A stretch of 64,000 nt of DNA from Bacillota bacterium (GTDB taxonomy: Bacteria; Bacillota; Clostridia; Lachnospirales; Lachnospiraceae). Under the pieces are notes generated by a model. The model saw only the letters and a list, made by a program, of their open reading frames with translations. It searched no databases and had not been told where the DNA came from. The DNA lies in assembly GCA_023402845.1 (NCBI GenBank), contig JAEYFP010000010.1:1-64000 (forward strand), given 5' to 3'. Shown here one piece after another: positions 44,092 through 53,943 of the stretch (positions are counted from its first letter, which is position 1; each line of letters starts with the position of its first letter). A program made the translations under genes and the position numbers.

Positions 44092-44814
44092 TTAACAATT
44101 TCTGTACTGTTTTGTGTGCGCTCTCGTACGCTCCCGGTCGGTATTCACGATCAGCTCGTGCGGAAAGTCAACCTCCTCAAGCAGTGCATGCGCGTATTCA
44201 TGCGCACCGACCATACGGTCAATATGGGCATCCGAGCCGATAATGATTTCCGTGTGGTATTTCATGCACCATTTCAGCAGCTCTCGATCATTTTCACGGG
44301 CATTCGCACGCGGCGAATACGGTCCCAGAGAGTGGTTGTTTACTTCCAGCAATGTTTTGTATTCGGCTGCCGCCTGTGCGACGGCTTTTAAATCAAGCGG
44401 GTAATGCCCGTCGTCGGGGTGCCCGATCATATCGATATATGGATTTTTGATACAGTTGATGACAGCCTCTGTATTTGCTTCCCTTCCGAGATTTTCAATG
44501 CAGGGCACATGAAGACTCGCAATCGTGACATCCATCTCCTTTAAAAGAGCTTCCTCCAAATCGACTGTTCCCTTATAATCAAGAATATTCAGTTCCACAC
44601 CCATAAACAGCTCAACGCCGTATGCCTTACGGTCAATGATCCGCAGATTGCCGAAATGCATCCGGTGACAGCTTCCCGGCATGGCCGGACCGTGTTCGGT
44701 TATGCCGTACATCAAGACGCCCTTCTCCCGTGCGGCTGCGGTCATTTCATTCATCGTGCTGTAGGCATGTCCGCTTACAAGGGTGTGCGTGTGAAAATCT
44801 ACAAAGTCCTTCAT
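44092..44814 (-). CDS. PHP-domain phosphatase (YcdX type)
   Basis: 240-aa PHP metal-dependent phosphoesterase. Metal ligands are DFHTHTLVSGH (~5), GITEHGPAM (~37), ASLHVP (~100), MIGHPDD (~130) and GSDAHIDR (~195). I use ATG 44814, with AAGGAG 7 bp upstream inside the end of the GDPD gene; the longer frame would run into that gene. It is probably cotranslated with GDPD. Confidence 0.87.
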   Translation of the reverse strand: MKDFVDFHTHTLVSGHAYSTMNEMTAAAREKGVLMYGITEHGPAMPGSCHRMHFGNLRIIDRKAYGVELFMGVELNILDYKGTVDLEEALLKEMDVTIASLHVPCIENLGREANTEAVINCIKNPYIDMIGHPDDGHYPLDLKAVAQAAAEYKTLLEVNNHSLGPYSPRANARENDRELLKWCMKYHTEIIIGSDAHIDRMVGAHEYAHALLEEVDFPHELIVNTDRERTRAHTKQYRNC

Positions 44815-44815
44815 C

Positions 44816-45652
44816 TTAATTCTCCTTTTCAAAAATGATCGTATCAAACTCCTTCTTCGCATGACGGATTTGTTCCGGTCCCTTAACTGTCCAAACTACA
44901 CAGAACGGCCGGTACAGCTTTCTGCAGATCCTGTAGCCGAGCGTCCTGATATCAGAAAACCGGTAAGCGATAAAATCCGGCCGTGACACCCGGTTGATCA
45001 AAAGATGAGTCATGAATAGATCCGTCGGAAAATGCATGTTACGCTCCTTGTCCATATTATTTGAGAGCTGTCCTCTGATAATCTCCGGCCTGTTTTTAAA
45101 AAACCAGCGAAGCAAAAACGGGCTGAACGATTCAATACAGATATTTCCCTGATAATCCCTGATTTCTTCACAAATGCGTTCACAAAAATAATAATTGAAA
45201 TTACCGTTATTATTTTTCAGTTCACAGATAATATCCGTCCCCGCAAGCAGCTTCAGCACGTCGGAAAACAAAGGAATCCGCTCCTCGGTTCCCTTCAGTT
45301 TAAAACGCCGCAGTTCTTCATAGCTATAGTCCTTCAGGCGCCCCCGTACACCGCACATGCGCCACAAATCGCCGTCATGAAACACAACAAGGCGGTCATC
45401 CTTTGTCATCTGTACGTCCAGCTCCACACCATACCCGCTGTCCTTCGCCGCCTGAAAGGCCGCAATAGAATTTTCAGGAACCTGCGCATCATGCAGTCCC
45501 CGATGGGCGTACATTTTGCCTTTAAATTTCGAAATATCTCTCTTTTTATTGGGTTTCATGAGTATTAATAATAGAAGAAACAGACTCGTGCACAAGATGG
45601 AACCTACCGTGATACCACCGGCAATTCCTGTTTCAGTTGCTTTTTTCATCAT
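44816..45652 (-). CDS. Glycerophosphodiester phosphodiesterase
   Basis: 278-aa GDPD. An N-terminal membrane helix (~12-32) is followed by the catalytic pattern AHRGLHD (~50), PENSIAAF, GVELDVQMTKDD (~75) and VVFHDGDL (~90). It cleaves glycerophosphodiesters from lipids and teichoic acids. The helix suggests membrane attachment. Start at 45652. Confidence 0.9.
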   Translation of the reverse strand: MMKKATETGIAGGITVGSILCTSLFLLLLILMKPNKKRDISKFKGKMYAHRGLHDAQVPENSIAAFQAAKDSGYGVELDVQMTKDDRLVVFHDGDLWRMCGVRGRLKDYSYEELRRFKLKGTEERIPLFSDVLKLLAGTDIICELKNNNGNFNYYFCERICEEIRDYQGNICIESFSPFLLRWFFKNRPEIIRGQLSNNMDKERNMHFPTDLFMTHLLINRVSRPDFIAYRFSDIRTLGYRICRKLYRPFCVVWTVKGPEQIRHAKKEFDTIIFEKEN

Positions 45653-45796
45653 TTTTCACCGCTTTCGATTTTTTATTGTAGCACCTTCTCTCTTCTTTTT
45701 CAAGTATATGCCTCTTGTTTCTGTGCCTCTTGTTTCCTATGTTTTCGGCAGCTCTATTCCCATAGGTTATGTCTCCCATAACTTTCATGAATATAT

Positions 45797-45825
45797 TTGA
45801 CAACAGTACGGGAAACAGTTATGAT
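45797..45825 (+). promoter_or_regulatory. Promoter of the livJHMGF operon
   Basis: TTGACA (45797-45802), 17-bp spacer, TATGAT (45820-45825), 47 bp before the livJ start. Confidence 0.75.
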
Positions 45826-45871
45826 GTTTTAGTAAATAATGATTAAATTATTTGATAAGGAGGAAACTATT

Positions 45872-47113
45872 ATGAAAAAGAAATTAGTAAGCATGATGCT
45901 CGTTGCGGCAATGGCTGTAACAACACTTGTCGGATGCGGCAGCAGTGCTGCGCCCGCCGCAGAAGATACCGCTGCTCCCGAAGCAGCTGATGAGACTGCA
46001 GAAGCAACAGATGCGAGCGAAGAAACGGCAGACACTGCAGAAGCTGCCACAGTAGAAGGAGCCGAGACATTTTTAATCGGCGGTATCGGACCTCTGACAG
46101 GCGGAGCTGCTTCCTACGGCATTTCCGTTAAGCAGGCTGCTGAAATTGCAATTGAAGAAATCAATGCCGCAGGCGGTGTAACAGTCGGTGATAAGACCTA
46201 CCAGTTTGCATTGGCATTTGAGGATGATGAAGCATCCGAAGAGAAGTCCCCTCAGGCGTATAACACGCTGATGGATCAGGGAATTAATGCCTTGATGGGA
46301 ACAGTTACATCCGGCGCTTGTCTGGCTATTACAGATTTAACTTATGAGGACGGTATTCTTCAGATCACACCTTCCGGTTCTGCGCTTGATTGTACAAAGA
46401 ACCCGAACGCGTTCAGAATTTGCTTTACTGACCCTTTACAGGGTGAGACCATGGCGGATTACGCAATTAATAAGTTAGGATATTCCAAGATTGCGGTTAT
46501 CTACAATAACTCCGATGAATATTCAACGGGAATTAAAGATGCGTTTGAAGCAAAGGTTGGGGAGCTTGGCGGAACGATCGTAGCCAGCGAATCTTTTGTT
46601 ACGGATGACGTAGATTTCAATACACAGCTCACTTCTATTAAGGGCACAGACGCCGAGGTTATTTTTGTACCGGCTTACTACAACGATGCAACCTACATCA
46701 CAAAGCAGGCAAAAGAGCTCGGCATGTCACTTCCGTTCCTGGGTTCAGACGGATGGGACGGCGTTCTCGGAACAGTTACGGATACCACTACAATTGAAGG
46801 TGCCGTATTCTTAAGTCCGTTCTTCGCTGCAGACACATCTGAAAATGTCGTATCCTTTGTAAAGGCTTACGAAGCTGCTTACGGTGCAACACCGGATCAG
46901 TTCGCTGCAGATGCCTATGATACGATTTATGTAATGAAAGCAGCAATGGAAAAAGCTGGTTCTATTGAAAGTGCTGATTTGATCGCAGCAATGACACAGA
47001 TCGAAATCAACGGCTTAACCGGTGAAAACATGAGCTTTACGGCAGACGGCGAACCAAATAAGGGCGCTAAATTTATTAAGATCGTAAATGGAGAATATAC
47101 AGCTGTAGAATAA
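45872..47113 (+). CDS. livJ: Branched-chain amino acid ABC transporter substrate-binding lipoprotein
   Basis: 413-aa Leu/Ile/Val-type binding protein. Lipobox TTLVGC, Cys22. A low-complexity acidic/Ala linker follows, then IGGIGPLTGGAASYG, TSGACLAITDL and SDGWDGVLG. AAGGAGG lies 8 bp before ATG 45872. It feeds the permeases downstream. Actual substrate could be amino acids or amides. Confidence 0.92.
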   Translation: MKKKLVSMMLVAAMAVTTLVGCGSSAAPAAEDTAAPEAADETAEATDASEETADTAEAATVEGAETFLIGGIGPLTGGAASYGISVKQAAEIAIEEINAAGGVTVGDKTYQFALAFEDDEASEEKSPQAYNTLMDQGINALMGTVTSGACLAITDLTYEDGILQITPSGSALDCTKNPNAFRICFTDPLQGETMADYAINKLGYSKIAVIYNNSDEYSTGIKDAFEAKVGELGGTIVASESFVTDDVDFNTQLTSIKGTDAEVIFVPAYYNDATYITKQAKELGMSLPFLGSDGWDGVLGTVTDTTTIEGAVFLSPFFAADTSENVVSFVKAYEAAYGATPDQFAADAYDTIYVMKAAMEKAGSIESADLIAAMTQIEINGLTGENMSFTADGEPNKGAKFIKIVNGEYTAVE

Positions 47114-47171
47114 TTACGGCATTCACAAAATAAAAATCCTGTGTTATAATAGCATAGGTATGCAAAGGCGC

Positions 47172-47199
47172 AATACGAGGGCATAACTGCCCTCGTATT
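47172..47199 (+). terminator. Hairpin between livJ and livH, likely attenuator
   Basis: Perfect 12-bp stem (47172-47183 with 47188-47199), 4-nt loop, but no T-run after it. It probably protects or partly terminates livJ mRNA so the binding protein is made in excess. Confidence 0.65.
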
Positions 47200-47306
47200 T
47201 GTGCATGTAAGCAATAACGATTATTGTCGATTATTGCGCTTATATGCAGACAGCAGATGCACAAATTGCATATTAGGGTGGAAACTCCCCTGATTACAGT
47301 AAAGGT

Positions 47307-48206
47307 ATGGTGAAAACAATGAACATCTTAAACAGCATTATCGAACAGTTGATCAACGGTCTTCGCACCGGAAGTATCTATGCATTGATCGCGCTCGGTT
47401 ATACAATGGTGTACGGTATTGCCAAAATGATCAATTTCGCCCACGGCGATATTATCATGGTCGGCGCCTATGCGCTTTTTGTATTTGTCACGACGCTGCA
47501 AATTCCGGTTATTCCGGCCGTCATCCTGACGATTCTATTTTGTGCCCTGCTCGGTGTCATTATCGAAAAGGTCGCATATAAGCCGTTGAGAAAGGCGATG
47601 CCGCTGGCAGTTTTAATCACTGCAATCGGAGTCAGTTATTTCTTGCAGAATATTGTCCAGATCATTTTCGGGGCGACACCCAAGCCGTTTGCTTCTATCA
47701 TTCGGGTGCCTGCAATTAAGCTCGGCACAATCAATATATCCGGTATTACACTGATTACGCTGGTTGTAACAACCGTATGCATGATCCTGCTCTCTCTGTT
47801 CATCAGCAAAACAAAGGCAGGACGCGCGATGCGTGCCGTTTCCGAGGACAAGGGTGCGGCTGAACTGATGGGCATTAATGTCAACGGCACGATTTCGCTT
47901 ACCTTCGCGATCGGCTCCGGTCTTGCGGCCGTCGCCGGCATTCTGTTTATCGCTCAATATGAATCATTGCGGCCGACTCTCGGCGCGCTTCCCGGTATTA
48001 AAGCATTTGTTGCCGCAGTGCTCGGCGGCATCGGCTCCATTCCCGGTGCAATGCTAGGCGGCATCATTCTCGGCATCATAGAAAGTCTTTCCAAGGCTTA
48101 TATATCTACGCAGCTTTCCGACGCAATCGTTTTTGGTGTCCTCGTAGTCGTTCTCCTTGTAAGACCGTCCGGTCTTCTCGGCAAACAGAGAAGGGAGAAG
48201 GTGTAA
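47307..48206 (+). CDS. livH: Branched-chain amino acid ABC permease LivH
   Basis: 299-aa multi-pass permease. Family motifs: GSIYALIALGYTMVYGIAKMINFAHGDI near the start and VLGGIGSIPGAMLGGIILG near the end. ATG 47307 is used; ATG 47319 (NILNSIIEQLINGL) fits the family start equally. It forms a pair with LivM. Confidence 0.93.
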   Translation: MVKTMNILNSIIEQLINGLRTGSIYALIALGYTMVYGIAKMINFAHGDIIMVGAYALFVFVTTLQIPVIPAVILTILFCALLGVIIEKVAYKPLRKAMPLAVLITAIGVSYFLQNIVQIIFGATPKPFASIIRVPAIKLGTINISGITLITLVVTTVCMILLSLFISKTKAGRAMRAVSEDKGAAELMGINVNGTISLTFAIGSGLAAVAGILFIAQYESLRPTLGALPGIKAFVAAVLGGIGSIPGAMLGGIILGIIESLSKAYISTQLSDAIVFGVLVVVLLVRPSGLLGKQRREKV

Positions 48207-48209
48207 ACC

Positions 48210-49160
48210 ATGAAAAATAAAAAGAACATTCTGACACTGATTATTGCGATTGCAGTATACGCACTTGTCATGATTCTCGTACAGAGCGGAGCGCTCAGCA
48301 GGCAGATGACTTCCATCATCATCCCGGTCTGCGTCAATGTTATGCTGGCCGTCTCTCTTTGCCTGATTATCGGCTTCCTTGGCGAGCTGACACTTGGTCA
48401 TGCAGGATTTATGTCCATCGGTGCCTATACAGGTGCATTGATCACACTCCATACGACCCAGCTGCCGACTTTGCTTTCCTTTGCTCTGGCAATTTTGGCA
48501 GGCGGACTTGTCGCAGGCATTTTCGGCATCTTGATCGGCGTACCGGTGCTCCGCTTAAAGGGCGATTATCTCGCCATCGTAACACTCGGCTTCGGCGAAA
48601 TCATCAAATCCATTATTAACTCGCTCAAGATCACAAACGGAGCCGCCGGATTATCCGATATTCCAAAATATTCTACCTATAAAAATTTCACGATTGTTTA
48701 TCTTATTATGGCACTGATGATTCTGCTTGTAGCGAATTTCGTCAACTCAAGGCACGGACGCGCAATCTGCTCAATCCGTGATAACTATATTGCAGCCGAA
48801 GCAACCGGTCTTCCGGTCAGCCGCTTTAAAACACTTGCTTTTGTAATTTCCGCAATTTTTGCGGGCATCGCCGGAGTTATTTATGCACACAATGTCGGTA
48901 TTTTAAAGCCTGCCACCTTTGACTACAACAAATCGATTGAAATCCTTGTTATGGTCGTGCTTGGCGGTATGGGTAATATCAAGGGCTCTATTATTGCCGC
49001 TGTCGTACTGACGCTGCTTCCTGAGGTCCTGCGCGGCATGGATGATTACCGGATGCTGATGTACTCCGTCGTGCTCATTGCCATGATGATTATCAACAAC
49101 TCCGCGGTAAAACAGCTTATTCTATCTAAATTTAAGAAAACCGCAAAGGAGGGCGAATAA
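48210..49160 (+). CDS. livM: Branched-chain amino acid ABC permease LivM
   Basis: 316-aa permease with ~9-10 helices. Motifs LTLGHAGFMSIGAYTGAL, ITNGAAGLSDIPKYS and VLGGMGNIKGSIIAAV. Three bases after livH, with AGAAGGTG ribosome site. Confidence 0.93.
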   Translation: MKNKKNILTLIIAIAVYALVMILVQSGALSRQMTSIIIPVCVNVMLAVSLCLIIGFLGELTLGHAGFMSIGAYTGALITLHTTQLPTLLSFALAILAGGLVAGIFGILIGVPVLRLKGDYLAIVTLGFGEIIKSIINSLKITNGAAGLSDIPKYSTYKNFTIVYLIMALMILLVANFVNSRHGRAICSIRDNYIAAEATGLPVSRFKTLAFVISAIFAGIAGVIYAHNVGILKPATFDYNKSIEILVMVVLGGMGNIKGSIIAAVVLTLLPEVLRGMDDYRMLMYSVVLIAMMIINNSAVKQLILSKFKKTAKEGE

Positions 49161-49162
49161 CG

Positions 49163-49924
49163 ATGGCATTATTAGAGGTAAAAAATTTAGGGATCTCCTT
49201 TGGCGGTCTTCGTGCCGTAGATAATTTGAATATGTCCGTTGAAGAAGGCTCTCTCGTCGGTCTGATCGGGCCGAACGGCGCCGGCAAAACAACTGTCTTT
49301 AATATGCTGACAGGTGTCTATCTGCCGACGAACGGTATGATCACCTTAAATGGCAGCAGCATCGTCGGCAAAAAGCCGAATGAAATCTGCAATGCCGGAA
49401 TTGCGAGAACCTTTCAGAATATTCGTCTGTTTTCAAAAATGAGTGTACTCGATAATGTAAAGGTTGCGCTCCACAATGAAATCGAGTATTCCCTGTTGGA
49501 GAGCTTTCTTCACCTCGGCTCCTATCTGAAAAAAGAAAAAGAAATGACCGAAAAGGCAATGGAAATCTTAAAGGTTTTTGATCTTGATAAACAGGCTGGT
49601 TACAAAGCTTCCAATCTCCCTTACGGAAAGCAGAGAAAGCTCGAGATCGCACGTGCGCTCGCCACCGGCCCCAAGCTGCTGCTGCTCGACGAACCGGCCG
49701 CCGGCATGAATCCGAACGAGACTGCTGAACTGATGCACACGATCGAAATTGTCAGAAACAAGTTTCATGTGACGGTTCTCTTAATCGAACACGACATGAA
49801 ACTCGTCGCCGGAATCTGTGAATACCTTTATGTGCTGAACTTCGGAACGCTGCTGGCAGACGGCAAGCCGGAGCAGGTGCTCAACGATCCCAGGGTCATC
49901 ACGGCCTATCTTGGAGAAGATTAA
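49163..49924 (+). CDS. livG: Branched-chain amino acid ABC ATPase LivG
   Basis: 253-aa ATPase. Walker A GPNGAGKTTVFN, ARTFQNIRLF, signature LPYGKQRKLEIARAL, Walker B LLLLDEPAAGMNP, His in LLIEHDMKL. Follows LivM by two bases. Confidence 0.94.
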   Translation: MALLEVKNLGISFGGLRAVDNLNMSVEEGSLVGLIGPNGAGKTTVFNMLTGVYLPTNGMITLNGSSIVGKKPNEICNAGIARTFQNIRLFSKMSVLDNVKVALHNEIEYSLLESFLHLGSYLKKEKEMTEKAMEILKVFDLDKQAGYKASNLPYGKQRKLEIARALATGPKLLLLDEPAAGMNPNETAELMHTIEIVRNKFHVTVLLIEHDMKLVAGICEYLYVLNFGTLLADGKPEQVLNDPRVITAYLGED

Positions 49925-49945
49925 TACGCAAGGAGAACAGCCATT

Positions 49946-50656
49946 ATGTCAATGTTAAAAATAAGCGATCTGGTAGTATACTATGGTGTCATTCAGGCGA
50001 TCAAGGGCATCAGCTTTGAGGTAAACGAGGGCGAAGTCATCGCCCTGATCGGTGCAAACGGCGCCGGTAAGACGACAATCCTGCATACAATCACAGGACT
50101 TGTGGATTCCAGAGCAGGCAAAATCGAATTCGAAGGAAAAGACATTACAAAGCTTCCCGGCTATAAAACAGTCGCTCTCGGTATGGCGCATGTGCCGGAG
50201 GGGCGGCGGGTTTTTGCCGATTTGACGGTCTATGAAAACCTGCTGATGGGTGCTTATACAAGAAAGGATAAAGAGGAAATCAGTGCCACTCTTGCAATGG
50301 TATTTAAACGGTTCCCAAGACTTGAGGAACGCAGAAATCAGCTTGCGGGGACATTAAGCGGCGGAGAACAGCAAATGCTGGCCATGGGTCGTGCTCTGAT
50401 GTCAAAACCAAAGATCCTTTTGATGGATGAACCTTCCATGGGACTTTCTCCTATTTATGTAAATGAGATATTTGATATTATCAGGGAAGTCAGCAACAGC
50501 GGGACCACGGTGCTTCTTGTAGAACAGAACGCAAAGAAGGCGCTTTCCATCGCTGACCGCGCCTATGTGCTTGAAACAGGGCAGATTGCGCTTTCCGGAA
50601 AAGCGGCCGATCTTTTAAATAATGACGCTATAAAAAAGGCTTATTTAGGCGAATAA
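49946..50656 (+). CDS. livF: Branched-chain amino acid ABC ATPase LivF
   Basis: 236-aa ATPase. Walker A GANGAGKTTILH, AHVPEGRRVF, signature LSGGEQQMLAMGRAL, Walker B ILLMDEPSMGLSP. Completes the transporter. Confidence 0.94.
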   Translation: MSMLKISDLVVYYGVIQAIKGISFEVNEGEVIALIGANGAGKTTILHTITGLVDSRAGKIEFEGKDITKLPGYKTVALGMAHVPEGRRVFADLTVYENLLMGAYTRKDKEEISATLAMVFKRFPRLEERRNQLAGTLSGGEQQMLAMGRALMSKPKILLMDEPSMGLSPIYVNEIFDIIREVSNSGTTVLLVEQNAKKALSIADRAYVLETGQIALSGKAADLLNNDAIKKAYLGE

Positions 50657-50679
50657 AAGTAAGGAGGCAGACAACAGCT

Positions 50680-51297
50680 ATGGATCATGTAATCGTTACG
50701 ATCGCCCGCCAATACGGCAGCGGCGGAAAGACAATCGGACAGATGCTGGCAGATGATTTGAATGTCAGCTGCTACGAAAGAGAGATTCTACAGATGGCTT
50801 CCGAGGACAGCGGTATCAGTGAATACTTGTTTGCGCAGGTTGACGAACGCGTCCGTACGAATACCTTTTTCAAGATGAAGCAGGTGTACAAGGGCACCTT
50901 AATCACACCGGAAAGCGATGGTTTTACTTCGGACGCGAACTTGTTCAATTATCAGGCAAAAATTATTAAAAAATTGGCTGAGCAAAGCTCTTGTGTCATT
51001 ATCGGGCGGTGTGCGGATTTCGTCCTCAAAGACTACCCGAATGTCGTTTCCGTCTTTGTTCATGCTGATGCGGCCTTCTGTAAAAAGAATGCGCTCGAGA
51101 GAGTTTCTGTTCCCGAAAAGGATATCATGAAGTATATTGAAAAAACCGACAGGTATCGCGGTGATTATTATCAGGCACACACCGGCCGCCGGTGGCACGA
51201 TTTGCGCAACTATGATCTCTGCCTTAACAGCGGCAGGCTCGGCTTTGAGAAATGTGTGGAGGAAATTAAGGAATATATCCGCATCCGGTTTTCGTGA
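50680..51297 (+). CDS. Cytidylate kinase-like family protein
   Basis: 205-aa P-loop protein of the cytidylate-kinase-like family (PF13189). N-terminal TIARQYGSGGKTIGQMLA carries the nucleotide loop, and IIGRCADFVLKDYP follows. It differs from true Cmk by the YGSGG loop. Its place directly after livF with AAGGAGG suggests cotranscription, but no link to transport is known. Confidence 0.8.
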   Translation: MDHVIVTIARQYGSGGKTIGQMLADDLNVSCYEREILQMASEDSGISEYLFAQVDERVRTNTFFKMKQVYKGTLITPESDGFTSDANLFNYQAKIIKKLAEQSSCVIIGRCADFVLKDYPNVVSVFVHADAAFCKKNALERVSVPEKDIMKYIEKTDRYRGDYYQAHTGRRWHDLRNYDLCLNSGRLGFEKCVEEIKEYIRIRFS

Positions 51298-51305
51298 ATG
51301 TACAA

Positions 51306-51348
51306 AAAAACCAGCGTATCGTTCGGTCTGAACAATACGCTGGTTTTT
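51306..51348. terminator. Bidirectional terminator
   Basis: Fourteen-bp stem (51306-51319 with 51335-51348), A-run on one side and T-run on the other, between two convergent genes. An inner GTTC/GAAC stem is in the loop. Confidence 0.85.
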
Positions 51349-51363
51349 CAGATATCCACCTAT

Positions 51364-53781
51364 TTATTTTGCAATCGATTCTCTTCTGCTCTTCTTCACA
51401 GTATACAATGCCTGATCTGCCTGATTGATCACATCCTGCAGCTGTATCTCATCTCCGCAGACAAATCGTTTAAAGCCAAGTGAACTCTCCACATAATACG
51501 GCTTGTCAGAGCATTCATTAAATTCAGCCGTTGCCTGCTTAATTTTACCTGTGATGGCCTCCGGTGTATGACACCGGTCACAGAGCATCATAACAACGAA
51601 TTCATCTCCGCCGATCCTGCTGACCAGTTGATCATCACCGATCGCCTCCTTAATGATCTGGGCAATTTTCTTGATCGCGAAATCGCCCTCGCTATGTCCG
51701 AATTTATCATTAATTTCCTTTAAGTGATCCAAATCACCAAAAATAACAACCGCTTCTTTGCCGGAAGATTCGTTTTTTAAATTCATCGCCTTCTCGATAA
51801 AACCTCTTCTGTTCAGACAGCCTGTCAGAGAATCATATTCCGAAATAAAGCGCAGCATACTGTTTTTGTCCTCAACCTCCTTGACAAGCTGCTCCAGACG
51901 GCTTTGGGTTTGCTGCTGGGCACGGCTCATCTCGCAGTATTTCAGAGCAGTCCCGATCTGAATGCCCGCATAATACAAAGCCAGGACATTCTCAGGGCTG
52001 ATCTCGCTGATCAAAACGCCGTATTGTGTCTTATCCGAATACAGGTTAATCAGCGTTACCTGATAGCCCTTTTCCCTTTTTTCACTCTGTCTGATATAAT
52101 CCCCGAAGCCGTTATGTACGGTGACAGCCGGCCGCTCCTCGGGCTCATAGGCGACGACCTCACCATCGATCGTCATATAAGCCGCCAGATACATCTTATC
52201 CGGGCACACCCATTCTTCGTCACGCGTATGCTCAATTGAATTTTCAAATGTATAGAGATAACTGTTCCCGATATTCAGCGTTTTCAGCTTAATCATCGCA
52301 TTGCGAAACATTTCCTTTTCATCTCTGACATGGTTCGCCATATCGCGCGAAATCAAAGACATAAACCAGGAAGTACTCTCATATTCCGCAAGTGCATCCT
52401 TCGCCTTTTTATAAATGTAAGCCTGCAGATACTTCATGCCCTCAATCAGTATTTCAGACAGCAGCACCTCAGCCATATGGTCATCAATTGTATGAATAAT
52501 ATATGACAGGTAATCCGAATAGGTTGTGGCAAGCGCATTCGGAGAAATATAGTCTGCATAAGGGCCTGTCATCAGCATTCGAAGCTGCTCCACCACATGT
52601 TTGGCTGATATTTTTTCCTTCACATAGCCCAAAAATATAATCGTGTCGCCATAGATTACATCATAAAGAATATCATATACCCGATCTCCAATCGAATCAT
52701 TCACATCGGAAATCAAAATTGCGTTTTTGATCGTCTCGGCAATTTTAATTGCATAAAATTCAGGATTCACACGCTCTGCTGGCGTCATTACCTCAAACTT
52801 ATGCTGCTCAGCATCCTGACAGCCGCAAGAATTCCTTCGGATCAGCAGCGGCGGCAGAATAATGTTTTCTCCCCCACCCTTGCAATAAATATCCAGCACA
52901 TTATAAACAGCCTTATATCCGCTCGAATAAGCATTTTGCAGTACGGTCGTCAAAGGAGGATCCATTGTGGAGGCGAGCAGCCAATCGTCATACCCCGTCA
53001 CGGCAATTCCTTCACCGCTCTCAATGTCATGCCCGATCCGATAACACATCGGACTCATGGAAAGCCATTTTTCCGCCCATTCCGTCGACCGGTGAATTTC
53101 CATCCGGCGTTTTTTGCATATTTTATAAACGGTGCCTGCCATTAGGTCATTCCCACATACAAATGCCTGCACATGAGGATTGTGGTCAAACAAATATTCT
53201 ACCTCTTTTTCGACGGATTCCGAAAAATCACCGGCACGCACCATATCCGGCGTCACCTCAATGTCCTGCTCCTCCATAACATCCAAAAAAGCGCGAAAAC
53301 GTTCATCTGCATCCTTATTGCCCTCCGGTCCGCGCAGGCAGACAAAACGCCGATAGCCGTGGTCAATTGCCAGATGCTCCACCACCGAGCGCATCCCCTT
53401 ATAATTATCCGCAATCTGATAACGGGCATTCTTTTTTTTAATCACTTCCTCCAAAATCACATAGGGAACCTGATCAAACTTTTCCAAAAATGTCCTGCGT
53501 TCTTTTTCATTTAAAAAGATGACAAGCTCTCCGTACGATATAATCAATGCATCGACCTTTGCCAGCTTTACATAATCATAAACTGTCGTAACCTGATAAT
53601 CGTAGCTTTCCTCCTCTTCAAAAAAGTCACGATAAAAATAGCTTGTATGGACGCCGAGAAAAATGATGATGTTCACGCCGGTCTCCATAGCCGCCTGTTG
53701 AATCCCATGCAGCGTATTGATAGAATGCGGTGAATTTGCATTACCGATCAACACCCCGATTGTCAACTTCCTGTCCGCCAT
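51364..53781 (-). CDS. Periplasmic-binding-protein-like/GGDEF diguanylate cyclase
   Basis: 805-aa protein. Residues ~1-330 resemble a LacI/Mgl-type ligand-binding domain (LTIGVLIGNANSPHSINTLHGIQQAA, FVCGNDLMAGTVY, AVTGYDDWLLASTMDPPLTTV), without a DNA-binding helix-turn-helix and with no signal peptide. The middle is mostly helical, and a coiled coil lies before the last domain. The GGDEF domain (~635-800) is intact: SLTGCLNRRGF, DLDHLKEINDKFGH, and SRIGGDEFVVMM. An RxxD inhibitory site is not seen before GGDEF. It would make cyclic di-GMP in response to a cytoplasmic sugar-like ligand. I use ATG 53781, with AAGGGT upstream. Confidence 0.85.
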   Translation of the reverse strand: MADRKLTIGVLIGNANSPHSINTLHGIQQAAMETGVNIIIFLGVHTSYFYRDFFEEEESYDYQVTTVYDYVKLAKVDALIISYGELVIFLNEKERRTFLEKFDQVPYVILEEVIKKKNARYQIADNYKGMRSVVEHLAIDHGYRRFVCLRGPEGNKDADERFRAFLDVMEEQDIEVTPDMVRAGDFSESVEKEVEYLFDHNPHVQAFVCGNDLMAGTVYKICKKRRMEIHRSTEWAEKWLSMSPMCYRIGHDIESGEGIAVTGYDDWLLASTMDPPLTTVLQNAYSSGYKAVYNVLDIYCKGGGENIILPPLLIRRNSCGCQDAEQHKFEVMTPAERVNPEFYAIKIAETIKNAILISDVNDSIGDRVYDILYDVIYGDTIIFLGYVKEKISAKHVVEQLRMLMTGPYADYISPNALATTYSDYLSYIIHTIDDHMAEVLLSEILIEGMKYLQAYIYKKAKDALAEYESTSWFMSLISRDMANHVRDEKEMFRNAMIKLKTLNIGNSYLYTFENSIEHTRDEEWVCPDKMYLAAYMTIDGEVVAYEPEERPAVTVHNGFGDYIRQSEKREKGYQVTLINLYSDKTQYGVLISEISPENVLALYYAGIQIGTALKYCEMSRAQQQTQSRLEQLVKEVEDKNSMLRFISEYDSLTGCLNRRGFIEKAMNLKNESSGKEAVVIFGDLDHLKEINDKFGHSEGDFAIKKIAQIIKEAIGDDQLVSRIGGDEFVVMMLCDRCHTPEAITGKIKQATAEFNECSDKPYYVESSLGFKRFVCGDEIQLQDVINQADQALYTVKKSRRESIAK

Positions 53782-53943
53782 TTTTCTTACCCTTCCCATT
53801 TGTAACCCGCACCTGAGAACCTTCTTTTATAGTACCACGTGGGAATCAAAAAAACAAGGAGCCCTGACGATTCGGCTGCATGAATCAGTCACACAATTTC
53901 TTTTTGAAAATATAATAGAATTATAACAAAAAGGGAGACTGTT

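Noticed and set aside
50680..51297. True cytidylate kinase (cmk)
   Set aside because: The loop and length match the cytidylate-kinase-like family, not housekeeping Cmk, and the context is a transporter operon.
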